From Bolinopsis microptera (lineage: Eukaryota > Ctenophora > Tentaculata > Lobata > Bolinopsidae): DNA of 64,000 nucleotides. The translations under genes were made by a program, and so were the position numbers. Positions within the stretch are counted from its first letter, which is position 1; every line of letters starts with the position of its first letter. A model generated the notes under the pieces. It did no database searches and was not told the origin of the DNA. It saw only the letters and a list, made by a program, of their open reading frames with translations. The stretch spans positions 5,868,460-5,932,459 of the forward strand of contig NC_087083.1 in assembly GCF_026151205.1 (NCBI RefSeq). The letters run 5' to 3'. Shown piece after piece: positions 1-9,851 of this stretch.

Positions 1-2080
1 CATTGATTATCCTTCTGTATCGAAGTGCCTGTGAGAAGACTATACTCCGGAAGGTATGTCGTGGATGGAAACTTGAGAATTCAAGATACCTGTTGGCGTC
101 AGTAGGTTTCCTAAACAGATCTGTTGTGAGTCTCCCTCCAACAAACTTGTACTGAATGTCCAGGAACTGAGTGAACTCCGTGATTGGTTTCACTTCGTAT
201 GTAATATCTAAGCCATAGTTATCAACCATCTTACTGCGTAATGACCCTACCCATTCTTCAAAACCAATCATAGAACCTCTCCACATACCTTGGCCCGAAA
301 TATCATCCACAAACCGATCAAGGTTCTTGAGCTCCTCTGGTCTAACAACCGGGTCGTAAACCAGACTCTTTAGGACAAAGAACAAAGCAATGTTTCCGCA
401 ATCCACTGAATTGATACCTCCAGTGGGTACACCGTTAACGACCTCATACCAGTTGTCTGCATTCTTCAAGACTGCCGAATCAAAACTAAGCTGTATCAGT
501 CCCTTCAGCCAAGTCCTGAACTCCTCAGACCAATCTGGTCTACACGACTCCATAGCATCATCTAAGGCTGACATCACCAAGCTATGTTGCAGAGAATCGT
601 ATAGAGAAACAATATCAATACTGAAGCTGATCCAAGTATCGACTACTTGTCCGGAAGCTGCCAATTCCTCGAGTTTTATGAGAGCTGCAGTTGAATCTTT
701 AACAAGATCTATACAGTAATCCCTGGCAAGAGGTCCCAACCACTTCCAAACAACAAACTTATCTGATCTTGCAGTTACTCCTCTAGAGAGATCAGTCACG
801 AATCGACTGGGTGGAATCTTTTTCTCTCTAATTTCAGTCTCAGTCAGCTTGTGAATTTTCAGTAATGGGTAACCATACGGAATATCGGGCTTGACTAGAT
901 CTGAAGTGCTCTGTGAAAGAGTGTCCCGATCAGACTTCTGAATCAAACCAACCACACACTTAGACTGTTCACCACTTACATACTTCCGCTCCAAACCAGA
1001 TGACCACAGCTCTAACAACCTCCCTCTCAAAGATCCAGTAGGATCAGTTTGCAAAGGTCTGTATCTCAAAGGGTCCTCAACTTTGGCAGAAGTGATATCC
1101 TTGATTATCTGAGGGGTGACAATGATTATCGCACCGCCCTTATCAGCCGATGTTATGGCTATTAAGCCATCCTTGACAGCCTTCTTCAACCACATATACC
1201 CTTCACTCTCATAGCGGTTCATATTAGATTCAAGTTTTCTGGGCTTGAAGTTGTCTACAAAATTGACATTGTTGTCTTTTGCAGACTTGATGGCTGGGTC
1301 TTCAAAAGAAGTACAAGGAGCTGTTACTGGTTTCTTCAGTAGCTCCATAGGAACTTCGTTATCCCGTGCTGAGTTCTTAAAAACAGCTTTCCATGCTTGT
1401 TTGTTGGCAGCATTGTACCCATCTACTTTGAACTGCATCTCATCAAAATCCGGGCAGGGTATCCATCCAGGACCATACGAAAGGACCGCAATGCTATAAT
1501 CCGGAATATCAATGTCTGTCAGGTTAACAACAAGATTTCTCTCAAGAGCTTCCTTGGCTTTCTTCCTCATTGCCTGCTCTTTCTTCCTGTTCTTCCTGGC
1601 TTTTGCTTTGAGCTTTCTCTTGAGCTTCTTAGCTGTGACCTTCCTTGTAAACTGATTCACTGAAACTGCTACTACCTTCTTCTTAGGCTTCCATTCTGAA
1701 AATTTAGTGCCATCACACTCCTCTAAAAATTTCATCTTCTTTAAAAGCTTCTTCTGTTGGATGTGAAGCAACTTGCTATCTTTGATAAGTTCAGGAGAGT
1801 CAGGATGATCTCTCTGAATATCAGCAATCTGTTTCTTCAAGATGTTAATCTGCCTTGACTTGTTCTCGATAGCACGGAGGGTTGCTTTTGTTTCCACCTC
1901 CTGGAGGAGCGCACGAGCCTGTTCCTCAGGGAGAGCTTTCAAGCCACTGGCCCTTAAGGATTGGACAGGGCGCTTGGTCAACAGGCATTTCCGCAGAAGA
2001 CTTAACCGATTGATTTCCAGATCATGAAAAGTGACCAAGTTTGCATTTGCATATGCTTCCTTAAGACAGTCCTTTAACAT
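1..2080 (-). CDS. Reverse transcriptase ORF of a Penelope-like or related retroelement, C-terminus cut by window edge
   Basis: The minus strand is open from an ATG at 2080 (a TAA lies just upstream) to base 1, about 693 codons without a stop. The first roughly 200 residues are basic and coiled, with a Lys/Arg-rich stretch. RT motifs follow: DKGGAIIIVTP, then IDIVSLYDSL (motif A), NGVPTGGINS (motif B), RFVDDI (motif C) and FLDIQY. Near the edge comes LFRKPTDANRYLEFSS followed by HPRHT, a tail resembling Penelope-like and related RTs. If that is right, a GIY-YIG endonuclease could lie to the left of the window. The uninterrupted frame suggests a young copy. It could instead belong to another RT clade with the same tail; family assignment is from motif memory only. 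The RT fragment at 11.8-12.6 kb may be a distant relative. Confidence 0.8.
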   Translation of the reverse strand, partial: MLKDCLKEAYANANLVTFHDLEINRLSLLRKCLLTKRPVQSLRASGLKALPEEQARALLQEVETKATLRAIENKSRQINILKKQIADIQRDHPDSPELIKDSKLLHIQQKKLLKKMKFLEECDGTKFSEWKPKKKVVAVSVNQFTRKVTAKKLKRKLKAKARKNRKKEQAMRKKAKEALERNLVVNLTDIDIPDYSIAVLSYGPGWIPCPDFDEMQFKVDGYNAANKQAWKAVFKNSARDNEVPMELLKKPVTAPCTSFEDPAIKSAKDNNVNFVDNFKPRKLESNMNRYESEGYMWLKKAVKDGLIAITSADKGGAIIIVTPQIIKDITSAKVEDPLRYRPLQTDPTGSLRGRLLELWSSGLERKYVSGEQSKCVVGLIQKSDRDTLSQSTSDLVKPDIPYGYPLLKIHKLTETEIREKKIPPSRFVTDLSRGVTARSDKFVVWKWLGPLARDYCIDLVKDSTAALIKLEELAASGQVVDTWISFSIDIVSLYDSLQHSLVMSALDDAMESCRPDWSEEFRTWLKGLIQLSFDSAVLKNADNWYEVVNGVPTGGINSVDCGNIALFFVLKSLVYDPVVRPEELKNLDRFVDDISGQGMWRGSMIGFEEWVGSLRSKMVDNYGLDITYEVKPITEFTQFLDIQYKFVGGRLTTDLFRKPTDANRYLEFSSFHPRHTFRSIVFSQALRYRRIIN

Positions 2081-2432
2081 TTATAGGGTTCGTGTTCACC
2101 GATCAATGATGATACTGGACCAGTCTAAAGTAGATATGTGCTCAACTATGCTGCGTTCTGTAGATAGATAATCTTATATTTGATCCTTCGAACAGCTGTT
2201 GAGCAATGAAACGCAAACATAATCTTAGCAAAATGAATATATTTCTTTTATCTTCAGCATTTAATCAGTCACATAATCTGAGAATATCAATGGTTAGTTT
2301 GAAAATGTCAAAAATTCTCATCAAAAATGTAGTAAAGTCTCAAAAGATTAATTTAGCATCTCGTAAAAATGGAATAGTTTAAAATCGAATAGTTTAAAAT
2401 CGTTTTACAACAGATTGTTGTGATATATACAT
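2081..2432. other. AT-rich non-coding stretch between the RT ORF and the LINE insertion
   Basis: No gene seen. The last 30 bases or so (gttttacaacagattgttgtg) match the composite repeat near 60.6 kb and form the left flank of the LINE insertion that follows. Confidence 0.5.
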
Positions 2433-3405
2433 ACATACATATATACAGATATATAGATATCCCCTTGGAATACAACTGAGTAAGCTCTTTCTTGACTTCC
2501 ACAACAGGCTTGTCCTCCTTGATAGAAAAAACTCACCACAGATTGTTCGCCATGCTTTTGTAGAGCAAAGAAACCTAGAGCTGACCTGGTTCCGAACATC
2601 GAGAGCGCTGACCGACGCATTTGACCCAGGGGCAGGAGCAACTTAACGAACAATTGTCTCGAAGAATGTTCCCATGCCGAACAGCCAACTCGTTCGGAGT
2701 AGAATGAGAAATTGGTTCCAAGAAAAGTGGGAAAAAGCTCGACTTGAAAACAAAAAGCTTACATTCTACAACGAAGTCAAAAGCAGCTTTGGATTAGAAC
2801 CATACCTGTCTCTACCCAATCACAAGAAAACCCGATGTACCACATGGCTGAGGACAAGCTCCCACAAACTTAATATCGAGACGGGGCGATATGGCTGGAA
2901 AAACTCAAGCATCTTCTACAGAGCTTGCCACTTCTGCTGCAGCTCAGACAGAATCACCATAGACCTCCTGAACGAGCTCCCGTTTAGTGACATCATTAAA
3001 GAAGACGAAGTCCATTTGCTTAAAGAATGTCCTGTCTACAAGGAGATCAGACAAAGAAACAGCACAGACCTTCACAACATACTCACAAATAGTCAATGCA
3101 GTAAATTATTTAATGAGGATTACATTTTGGAGACCAGAAATTTTGTTTATAATCTATTTCGTGAAAGATTTCCTAAAACTAAAAGTAAGCTATGACTTAG
3201 TATCCTTATTTCGTGCACACTTTGAAACCATTTAATTATTTATTTAAGATATTATGTTTTTTGTTGTTTGGTTGTGTAACTTTCATTTAACTGATTGGGA
3301 TCTGACACATGTAATTTTTTAATGATCTTTCTAATTTCTAATTTCTAATTTCTAATTTCTAATTTCTAATTTCTATATTAGCGACGGTAATGCTTGCCAG
3401 CATTG
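2433..3405 (+). mobile_element. Inserted LINE 3' end with target-site duplication
   Basis: A 5'-truncated non-LTR retroelement. The left flank ends in ttgttgtgatatata and the right flank resumes with attgtgatatatattcaggg. The related copy at about 60.63 kb has no insert here (gtcgtgatacatacatatattcaggg), so the boundaries are supported by an empty paralogous site and a duplication of about 12 bp. The 3' end carries a 7-bp tandem repeat (ctaattt, about 3330-3375), a common kind of LINE tail. Confidence 0.65.
2469..3195 (+). pseudogene. C-terminal end of a non-LTR retrotransposon ORF2, one in-frame stop
   Basis: The frame reads from about 2469 to the TGA ending at 3195, with one internal TAA at 2642-2644. 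The part after the stop (ATG at 2674) is 173 residues. It contains a RACHFC pair and later EDEVHLLKECPVY followed by IRQR, the Cys-His tail typical of non-LTR ORF2 C-termini (a C-x2-C, then H, then CP-Y). No RT domain is present, as expected for 5' truncation. The stop makes it a dead remnant rather than a host gene. Confidence 0.7.
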
Positions 3406-3914
3406 TGATATATATTCAGGGATAGACGCTTTGCCAGTCAATTATAGGCTATATTTAGGTGTCCGTAGATTCAGAAGCTTTAAAGATACAGCCATTTCGG
3501 ACCACAGGTCTTGAAGATAATTGTTTAGACTTTAGTTTACATTATGTTAAAAAGTAATTCAACGTCATCATCACCACTTGATGACGTCATCAAGTAAACC
3601 ATTTTTAAAACTTGATTTTTCACAAAGTAATCATTTTTAAAATCAATTTTACGCCATTAAGGAGTAATTTTATTCAAAATTTGAGGGCTTATTGAAGTTA
3701 GATAATTATTTAAGCATTCTGAAAATCTACCGGAAAGTTTTTCTAGCTTGCTCCTTCATAAAAATATTCGCTATTGAAGTTAGTGCTTTTTTAAAGAATA
3801 ATTTTATAAAAACGCTAATTTTACGTTCTAGTATTCTCTGATGTTGCACCATCCCTTGGGTTGTGGAGCTCAATTTTGCTTTCTAAACGTCTAAATTGTG
3901 TCATAGGCTACTTG

Positions 3915-4416
3915 GGGACCCCAGGCTTTATTTTTTATAATCACAGTGCTGGCAAGCACGAGCGGTGTCTTTATTGGGGGAATACTATGTACCCCCTTTA
4001 CTATTGTACCCCCTTTACTATTATAACCCCTTTACACCCCCTTTGGTACACGTTGGAAGCCTCTTTCGTGCACGCGAAGCGTGCACTCCGGCCGGAGGCG
4101 GCCGCCGAAGGCCGCCGCCTCCGGCAGGAGTTTTTCAGGCATTAAAAAAGCGTGCACTCCGGCCGGAGGCGGCCGCCGAAGGCCGCCGCCTCCGGCAGGA
4201 GTTTTTCAGGCATTAAGACTCATCGGAAGTCGTTCAGCAGATTTATTTTTAGTTCAAAACATTCTAATTTGATGTCAAAGATGACAGAAATAAGAAATAG
4301 TTATGTTGAGATTTTGAAGAAATTTGCATAAAATTCGCGCCAGCACTGTTATACGAAATTCGGTAAAAAACCCGAAATCGCCATATTCAGGTGCCTTAAA
4401 AACCATGTTAAAAAAT
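3915..4416. mobile_element. Short non-autonomous element (segment B) inserted at a TAGGCTA target
   Basis: Segment A ends in cataggctac and segment C resumes with taggctagtttt, so taggcta flanks B on both sides. At copy 2 the same site reads attaggctagtttt once, uninterrupted, while B lies elsewhere, at 60.1-60.5 kb. B has no coding capacity. It begins near atcacagtgctggcaagcacg, has runs of taccccctttactatt, then a GC-rich hairpin, and ends near aaaaccatgttaaaa. The class (SINE-like or MITE) cannot be told. Confidence 0.6.
4077..4215. repeat. Tandem duplication of a GC-rich hairpin unit
   Basis: Two adjacent copies of a unit of about 68 bp, each with the complementary arms gccggaggcggc and gccgcctccggc around a short loop. 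Copy 2 of the element (60.23-60.29 kb) has only one unit, so the duplication is specific to this insertion. Confidence 0.8.
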
Positions 4417-4959
4417 AGGCTAGTTTTAAAGTTGAAAATCGAAAATTTGCACACGTGGGGCCACGCCCAAATTGATAGAAAATTGCTAAAATCACTGAAT
4501 ATTGCTGTTTTCACCAATTTCCGTCAACTTTGGAGTGCCGTTGTGATTACAGTTCTTCTTGAAATACTTTGAAACTTTTTATGCTTATCAAACTATATAT
4601 TGAACACCATCATGCAAAAATTTACGGTGATTCAATATTGGATGCGCACGCAACTTTCGCTCAAGGTTTGCACGTGCGAAAGGTTCAAATTTTGCTCATT
4701 CGTGATTTTGAACAAATTCTGCTTTGCCACGACTGTTCAATGTCATTATAATATATGAATTTAATGCCAACTTGAATGAGTATAAAGTGGCATATTCAGT
4801 CAGTGATCGACCGATATGCTTACCTAAACACAAGGAAATGTTTTTAAAGGAAAAATTTCGAAATCGTTGAAATCACCTCCTTATTAATATTAATGAAGTT
4901 ATAAGTTTACATTTCGGCTTTGTAAAGTACCCTGACATTATAATCAAAAAGAGATGATA

Positions 4960-5316
4960 TTTGACCAAAACCCATAATCATGGGTACAGTGGACCGCTGC
5001 CAGTGTCTCTCTTTCCCAAACAAAAGGCAATGATATCAATTTGAATGACCGTTATCAAATGCAAAATGATACCGAGAATGAAATCGGTCGCTCGCTTTTC
5101 CCATTCATTTACAATTGAAATAGATTACATGTTATAAATCGAAACTTATTACAATTCGTAAGCCATGAATGATGGGAAAAGCGAGCGACCGATTTCATTC
5201 TCGGTATCATTTTGCATTTGATAACGGTCATTCAAATTGATATCATTGCCTTTTGTTTGGGAAAGAGAGACACTGGCAGCGGTCCACTCTACCCATGATT
5301 ATGGGTTTTGGTCAAA
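4960..5316. mobile_element. Foldback MITE, arms of about 149 bp
   Basis: Bases 4960-5108 and 5168-5316 are nearly perfect reverse complements, with a single-copy centre of about 59 bp. The tips read tttgaccaaaacccataatc and its complement. No ORF. A clear target duplication was not identified; the flanks are AT-rich (gatgatat and attata). Confidence 0.85.
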
Positions 5317-5467
5317 TTATAAACATACGAATAAAGATGTTAGATGCTGCGGCGCGGAATAACATGCTGAGCGCCGCCCTGTACCTGGACCAATGTGAGC
5401 CAGTACCAATTGGGTTATTATAATAGTATATTGCCGAATCTTAAACATTGATACACAGTGTTCTGAT

Positions 5468-6802
5468 GGGGGGGGGGGGGGCCAATGGCATAAAATGGCA
5501 TAAAATGGCATAAAATGGAGACTTTTTCTATGGGGAAAATGGAAAAACCCATGAGTAATTCTCCATTTTCTCCATTTTATGCCATGAATTTTGTCTTCGA
5601 AATTTCATCTTTAACACCATTTAACACCTAAATTGGACATCCTAACATGTTTATTTACGCTTACTAGGGGCGTAACAAGCTTATGAAAGCTCATAGTAGG
5701 CTACTAGATGCTTATACTAGGTTAGTAGAGGCACACTTCAGGCAAACTCATAATTACTCAAGCCTAGTGTAAAGTTATTTCCACAGGCTACAGCAGGAGT
5801 GAGTAATAGGGGAGAGTAATAGGCACTGAGAAGTGAGACCTACATCCTCGAAAGTCGAAACAAGCTCGCACTGCAAAGGGGAGGCCTGCCTTCCGAGATC
5901 GCATTACCAGGGGAAGCCTCGAGTCCAAATTTGTGTATCGAGGGGTAGGTGCAGACTTCGATAAACCGAAAAACCAAAAAAATATTTTCGGCTAATAATG
6001 AAGAGGGTAGCATGAAACGTGGAGAAAAGTGGTTTTTAGAAAAACTTTGAAAAATTTTGACTTAGAAAATTTCCGGCCCGAGTCATTCTCGATACGTACC
6101 TCTCGTATCGAGAGCTCCCGATTCCGAGCTCGTGTTGCAAAGGGGAGGTCTGCCTTCCGAGAACGCATTACCAGGGGGAAGCCTCGAGTCCAAAATTGTG
6201 TACCGAGGGGTAAATTTCTAAGTCAACATTTTTCAAAGTTTTTTGAAAAACACTTTTCTCCACGTTTCATACTACCTTGTTCATTATAAGCCGAAAATAT
6301 TTTTTCGGTCAAAATTTTTCAAATTTTTTCTGAAAACCACTTTTCTCCACGTTTCATGCTACCCTGTTCATTATTTGCCGAAAATATTTTTTCGGTTTTT
6401 CGAAGTCCACACCTTCCCCTCGATACACAATTTTGGACTCGAGATAATGCGATCTCGGAAGGCAGGCCTCCCCTTTGTAACAAGAGCTCGGAATCGGGAG
6501 CTCTCGATACGGGAGGTACGTATCGAAAATGACTCGGACCGAAAATTTTCTAAGTCAACATTTTTCAAAGTTTTTCTGAAAACCACTTTTCTCCATGTTT
6601 CATGATACCCGAAAATTATTGGCCGAAAATATCTTTTTTTAAATAATTTTTCTCGAAATTCTAAATTTTTCAGGTTTTCAATGGCATAAAATGGCATAAA
6701 ATGACATAAAATGGAGACTATTTCTATGGAGAAAATGGAAAAATTATGAGTAATTCTCCATTTTCTCCATTAATGCCATTGCCCCCCCCCCCCCCCCCCC
6801 CC
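5468..6802. mobile_element. 1.3 kb foldback element bounded by G14 and C21, 8-bp target duplication
   Basis: The element starts with 14 G (5468-5481) and ends with 21 C (6782-6802). GTTCTGAT lies directly outside both ends (5460-5467 and 6803-6810). Both subterminal regions carry the same block of about 110 bp in direct orientation (atggcataaaatgg repeats, then tctccattttctccatt), which is itself palindromic. The interior has several inverted copies of blocks containing tctgccttccgaga and tttctccacgtttcat. No transposase ORF, so it is non-autonomous. The 8-bp duplication would fit hAT-like transposition, but that is inference. Confidence 0.8.
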
Positions 6803-6810
6803 GTTCTGAT

Positions 6811-8477
6811 AACCAACTGTAATTTCTAATTAGGACTAGGTCGTGCTTAGTCTCTTCACGTGACACATAACACAGATAAAGGGCCAATTATATATATTTT
6901 GTAATTGTATATTATAATATATCATATATACACGAAACATCAACCAACTTATCCAAACTCAAAAACTCGTATGGAGACTCAAGAGAGGCAATATAAAATA
7001 CATCATTGACTGGCAAATCAAATATTAACAACATGCCAATCATACAATCAACAAGCCTGGTTCAAAAACCCGAAAGCCATCAACAGCAGGACCGAGCTAA
7101 TCTCAAAATGCAGGCACTTAAGGAAATTCCTAATAATGCACTGCAAGTCCCACGTGCAATGTTCAGTTGTTTTATAATCTGGATTGGTAATTGACGTAAG
7201 TATTAAAGTATTAACTTGACGTGAGGACGTCAGGTGTATCATTCGAATGCTACGTTGTACCTTGCAATCATGTCCCAGAATATGGTATGAAAATACGTTG
7301 AACAGAAGCTAACAACTGCATGATTTATTATACTTATAGCAGAGTGCCTTACGCGCAAATAATACACTATTCTGCTAAAACCTTCATTGCCGAATACTTG
7401 AACAATGTTTGTTTCGTTTCCTTGTAGCGCATATACTGCCAGTAAAAAAGTATAGTTGTTTGTTTTATAAACTCATAAACTTACAAAGGATTATTTGATT
7501 AAAGATATAAGCCAAGAATATTGGTGGTGACTTGCTCAGGAAACTATTTATATTATAAAGTTATAAGTTGAATCAACAATAAACTCAATGTAAGAATGTA
7601 GATCCAAATGTACATAGTTACTTCCATAGTACTTCCAAATACCCTGCAACTCTCAACCATTAATATTCACTATTCAGGAGTTGAGAGAATCAAAATATAT
7701 AGGTACCTTTTATTCGTCATGTATTAACTTATTAATGATAATTGATTAAGTTAATTATTATATGTATTGTTAATTATTACATGTATTGTATAGTTTCTGC
7801 TTCTATTTAGTTTAGTGTGGTTTACAATAAAAGATGTTTTAATTTTGTCTTTGCCTTATGATGAGTTAACTTTGTTCACTTTTACACATTTGCTCACATC
7901 ACTCAGAGTCAGCCGCTCTGACATGGCTAACCACCTTTCTTGTGTTGTTGGTTAATCATATGATTTCATTTCATTTCAAGTTAGAGATCTCATAAAATTA
8001 TTTGCACAACTCCACCCACCGTATTGTAAATAAAGTAAAACAAATTATTTTCATAACATAGTATAAATACGATATTTAGATAAATATGATCAAGGTACAA
8101 ATAGTTATTTGAATCATACTCGTAGTATAGCTATGATATAGCCTTAAACAAACATAACTTATACAATATACATCATTCCTTCACAAAAGCATGACCATAA
8201 ATTAAACAAACTTAATACTATTTCAAAATCCAAAAATTAAATGAATCTCTAACTCGTGGCGACTTGTTTAACTAAAATTCTAAAAGTAAAAACGTAATAA
8301 GTCAATCACAGACGTCGGACAATCAGATGAATCAAACTCTGAACCGTTTAATGAATACCAAAGTCAAAACAATCATTACTAAATATTGCTTATTTAAGCA
8401 TCTGGACGGGGGAACTGAAATCCAAAAAACATATTTCATCTTTAAACGATTTAATCTTAAAAGTTAAAATACTCATA
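6811..8477. other. AT-rich intergenic stretch, nothing recognised
   Basis: Only short chance ORFs on both strands and no repeat of note. Confidence 0.5.
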
Positions 8478-8490
8478 TATCAGAATAATA

Positions 8491-8663
8491 AGGGGTCGTT
8501 CACATATAACGTAATCATTTTTTGGAACATTTTTACCCCCCCCCCCCCCCCCGTAATCAGTTTTACACATAGCTATTGTGTCAAAATTACACTAGCGTAA
8601 TCATTTGGAAACCCCACCTCCCCCCCCCCCTCGGCTGATTACGTAATATGTGAACGACCCCTT
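8491..8663. mobile_element. Small MITE with 13-bp flanking direct repeat
   Basis: Terminal inverted repeats aggggtcgttcacatat and atatgtgaacgacccct enclose about 170 bp with two C-tracts. The 13-mer tatcagaataata lies immediately left (8478-8490) and right (8664-8676). No coding capacity. Confidence 0.8.
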
Positions 8664-8676
8664 TATCAGAATAATA

Positions 8677-9851
8677 ATGAACGAATATGCGAATATCTGT
8701 GTACCACTCAACACACACGATGAATGTTATCAGTCTGATTTGCGTTAAATTTAAGTTTCAGTAAATAGTTTTTAGTTAATGGGTTGTCAGTTGCCAGTTG
8801 CAGTAATTACTATTTACTGTCTAACAAAGTAACAGTAATAGTGCTAATTACTGCTAATTATAAAGTTATAACTGATTATACTGCTAATTACATATCAGCT
8901 ATAATAACAGTCACATGTCATTACATTCCACACAGAAATCTCGTTATTGGGATTAATAAGTTGATTATTTCTCGTCGTTTAATATTTATCTCTGTTTAAA
9001 CACACGGATATATTTCTTTACTGCGGTAGGATAGATAAAGTAGGAGGTGCACTAAGTAGGAGGTGCAATACCTAGATAAAGGAGGAAGGATCTCAGTCTA
9101 GTTCGATAGAACAGTTGAGTGTTGCAGGGAGTTGCAATACTAATTTCAGTAGTATTTTGTCTTCAGCCTGGGAGAAAAATCACTTTAGATTAAATAATAA
9201 GAAGAGAAAGCAGCCGTATACTGGCTAACTGGTATATTTAACTGGCAAAATCATATCGGTCCTTGCATTTCTTGTTCTAATTTTTATTTATTACGTGAAA
9301 CATTAACTATTTTATTATTAAATCAATTAATGTGTAATTAATTAATTTCAATTAATTTTTAACTAAACTGATTACAAAACTTACAATGGATGACATTGAA
9401 GAGTGGTGACCGGGTTTAGCTCTGGGCGAGGGGGACCTGCTAGCTGACCTTATCGGGGAGGAGGTTCTGGCGGGGGAGAATGCTTTACGCTCCCTGTAAT
9501 TAGGGGTAATTAGGGGTAATTAGTTATGTGTAATTAGTTATAAGTTAATTTATAATAATCAGTTGTAATCAGTCGTGACCAAACCAACTATTATCTCAAT
9601 TCTATAGCCTTTCAGACGCAAATAATGATTAGTATATAATCAGTCGCTTTTAATACATAAATTATACATATTATATTATACGTATATAAAGTTATATTTA
9701 GCTATTATAATCAGGTGTCATTACGGCCAATGCCTGAAACCCCGTTCAATTCATCAACACGATAGTAAGTGGTATATAATCAATCAATTATTTGATTAGT
9801 TATAACTAATTATAATCAATAATTTGACTAGTTATAACTAATTATAATTAA
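8677..9851. other. AT-rich stretch downstream of the coiled-coil locus
   Basis: Contains repetitive taattataact-type sequence and one GC-rich coding-like island (9386-9499, listed separately). No intact gene seen. Confidence 0.5.
9386..9499 (+). pseudogene. GC-rich 38-codon frame with an in-frame TGA
   Basis: The frame opens with ATG (residues MDDIEEW), has TGA as codon 8, then continues with PGLALGEGDLLADLIGEE to a TAA. Composition is clearly richer in G+C than the surrounding AT-rich DNA. Not recognised. It could be an old exon or element fragment, or chance. Confidence 0.2.

Larger units (their letters stand above)
3385..4660. repeat. Composite dispersed repeat, copy 1 (segments A, B, C)
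   Basis: Non-coding sequence shared with 60.1-61.37 kb. Segment A (about 3400-3905) starts at the attcagggatagacgcttt region and includes a tgatgacgtcatca palindrome. Segment B (about 3915-4416) is an insertion. Segment C (about 4414-4650) runs from taggctagttttaaag to ggatgcgcacg. In copy 2 A runs directly into C without B. ORFs here are short chance frames. Confidence 0.75.

Noticed and set aside
390-2027. Plus-strand ORFs over the left RT gene
   Set aside because: Shadows of the minus-strand RT frame, which carries all recognisable motifs.
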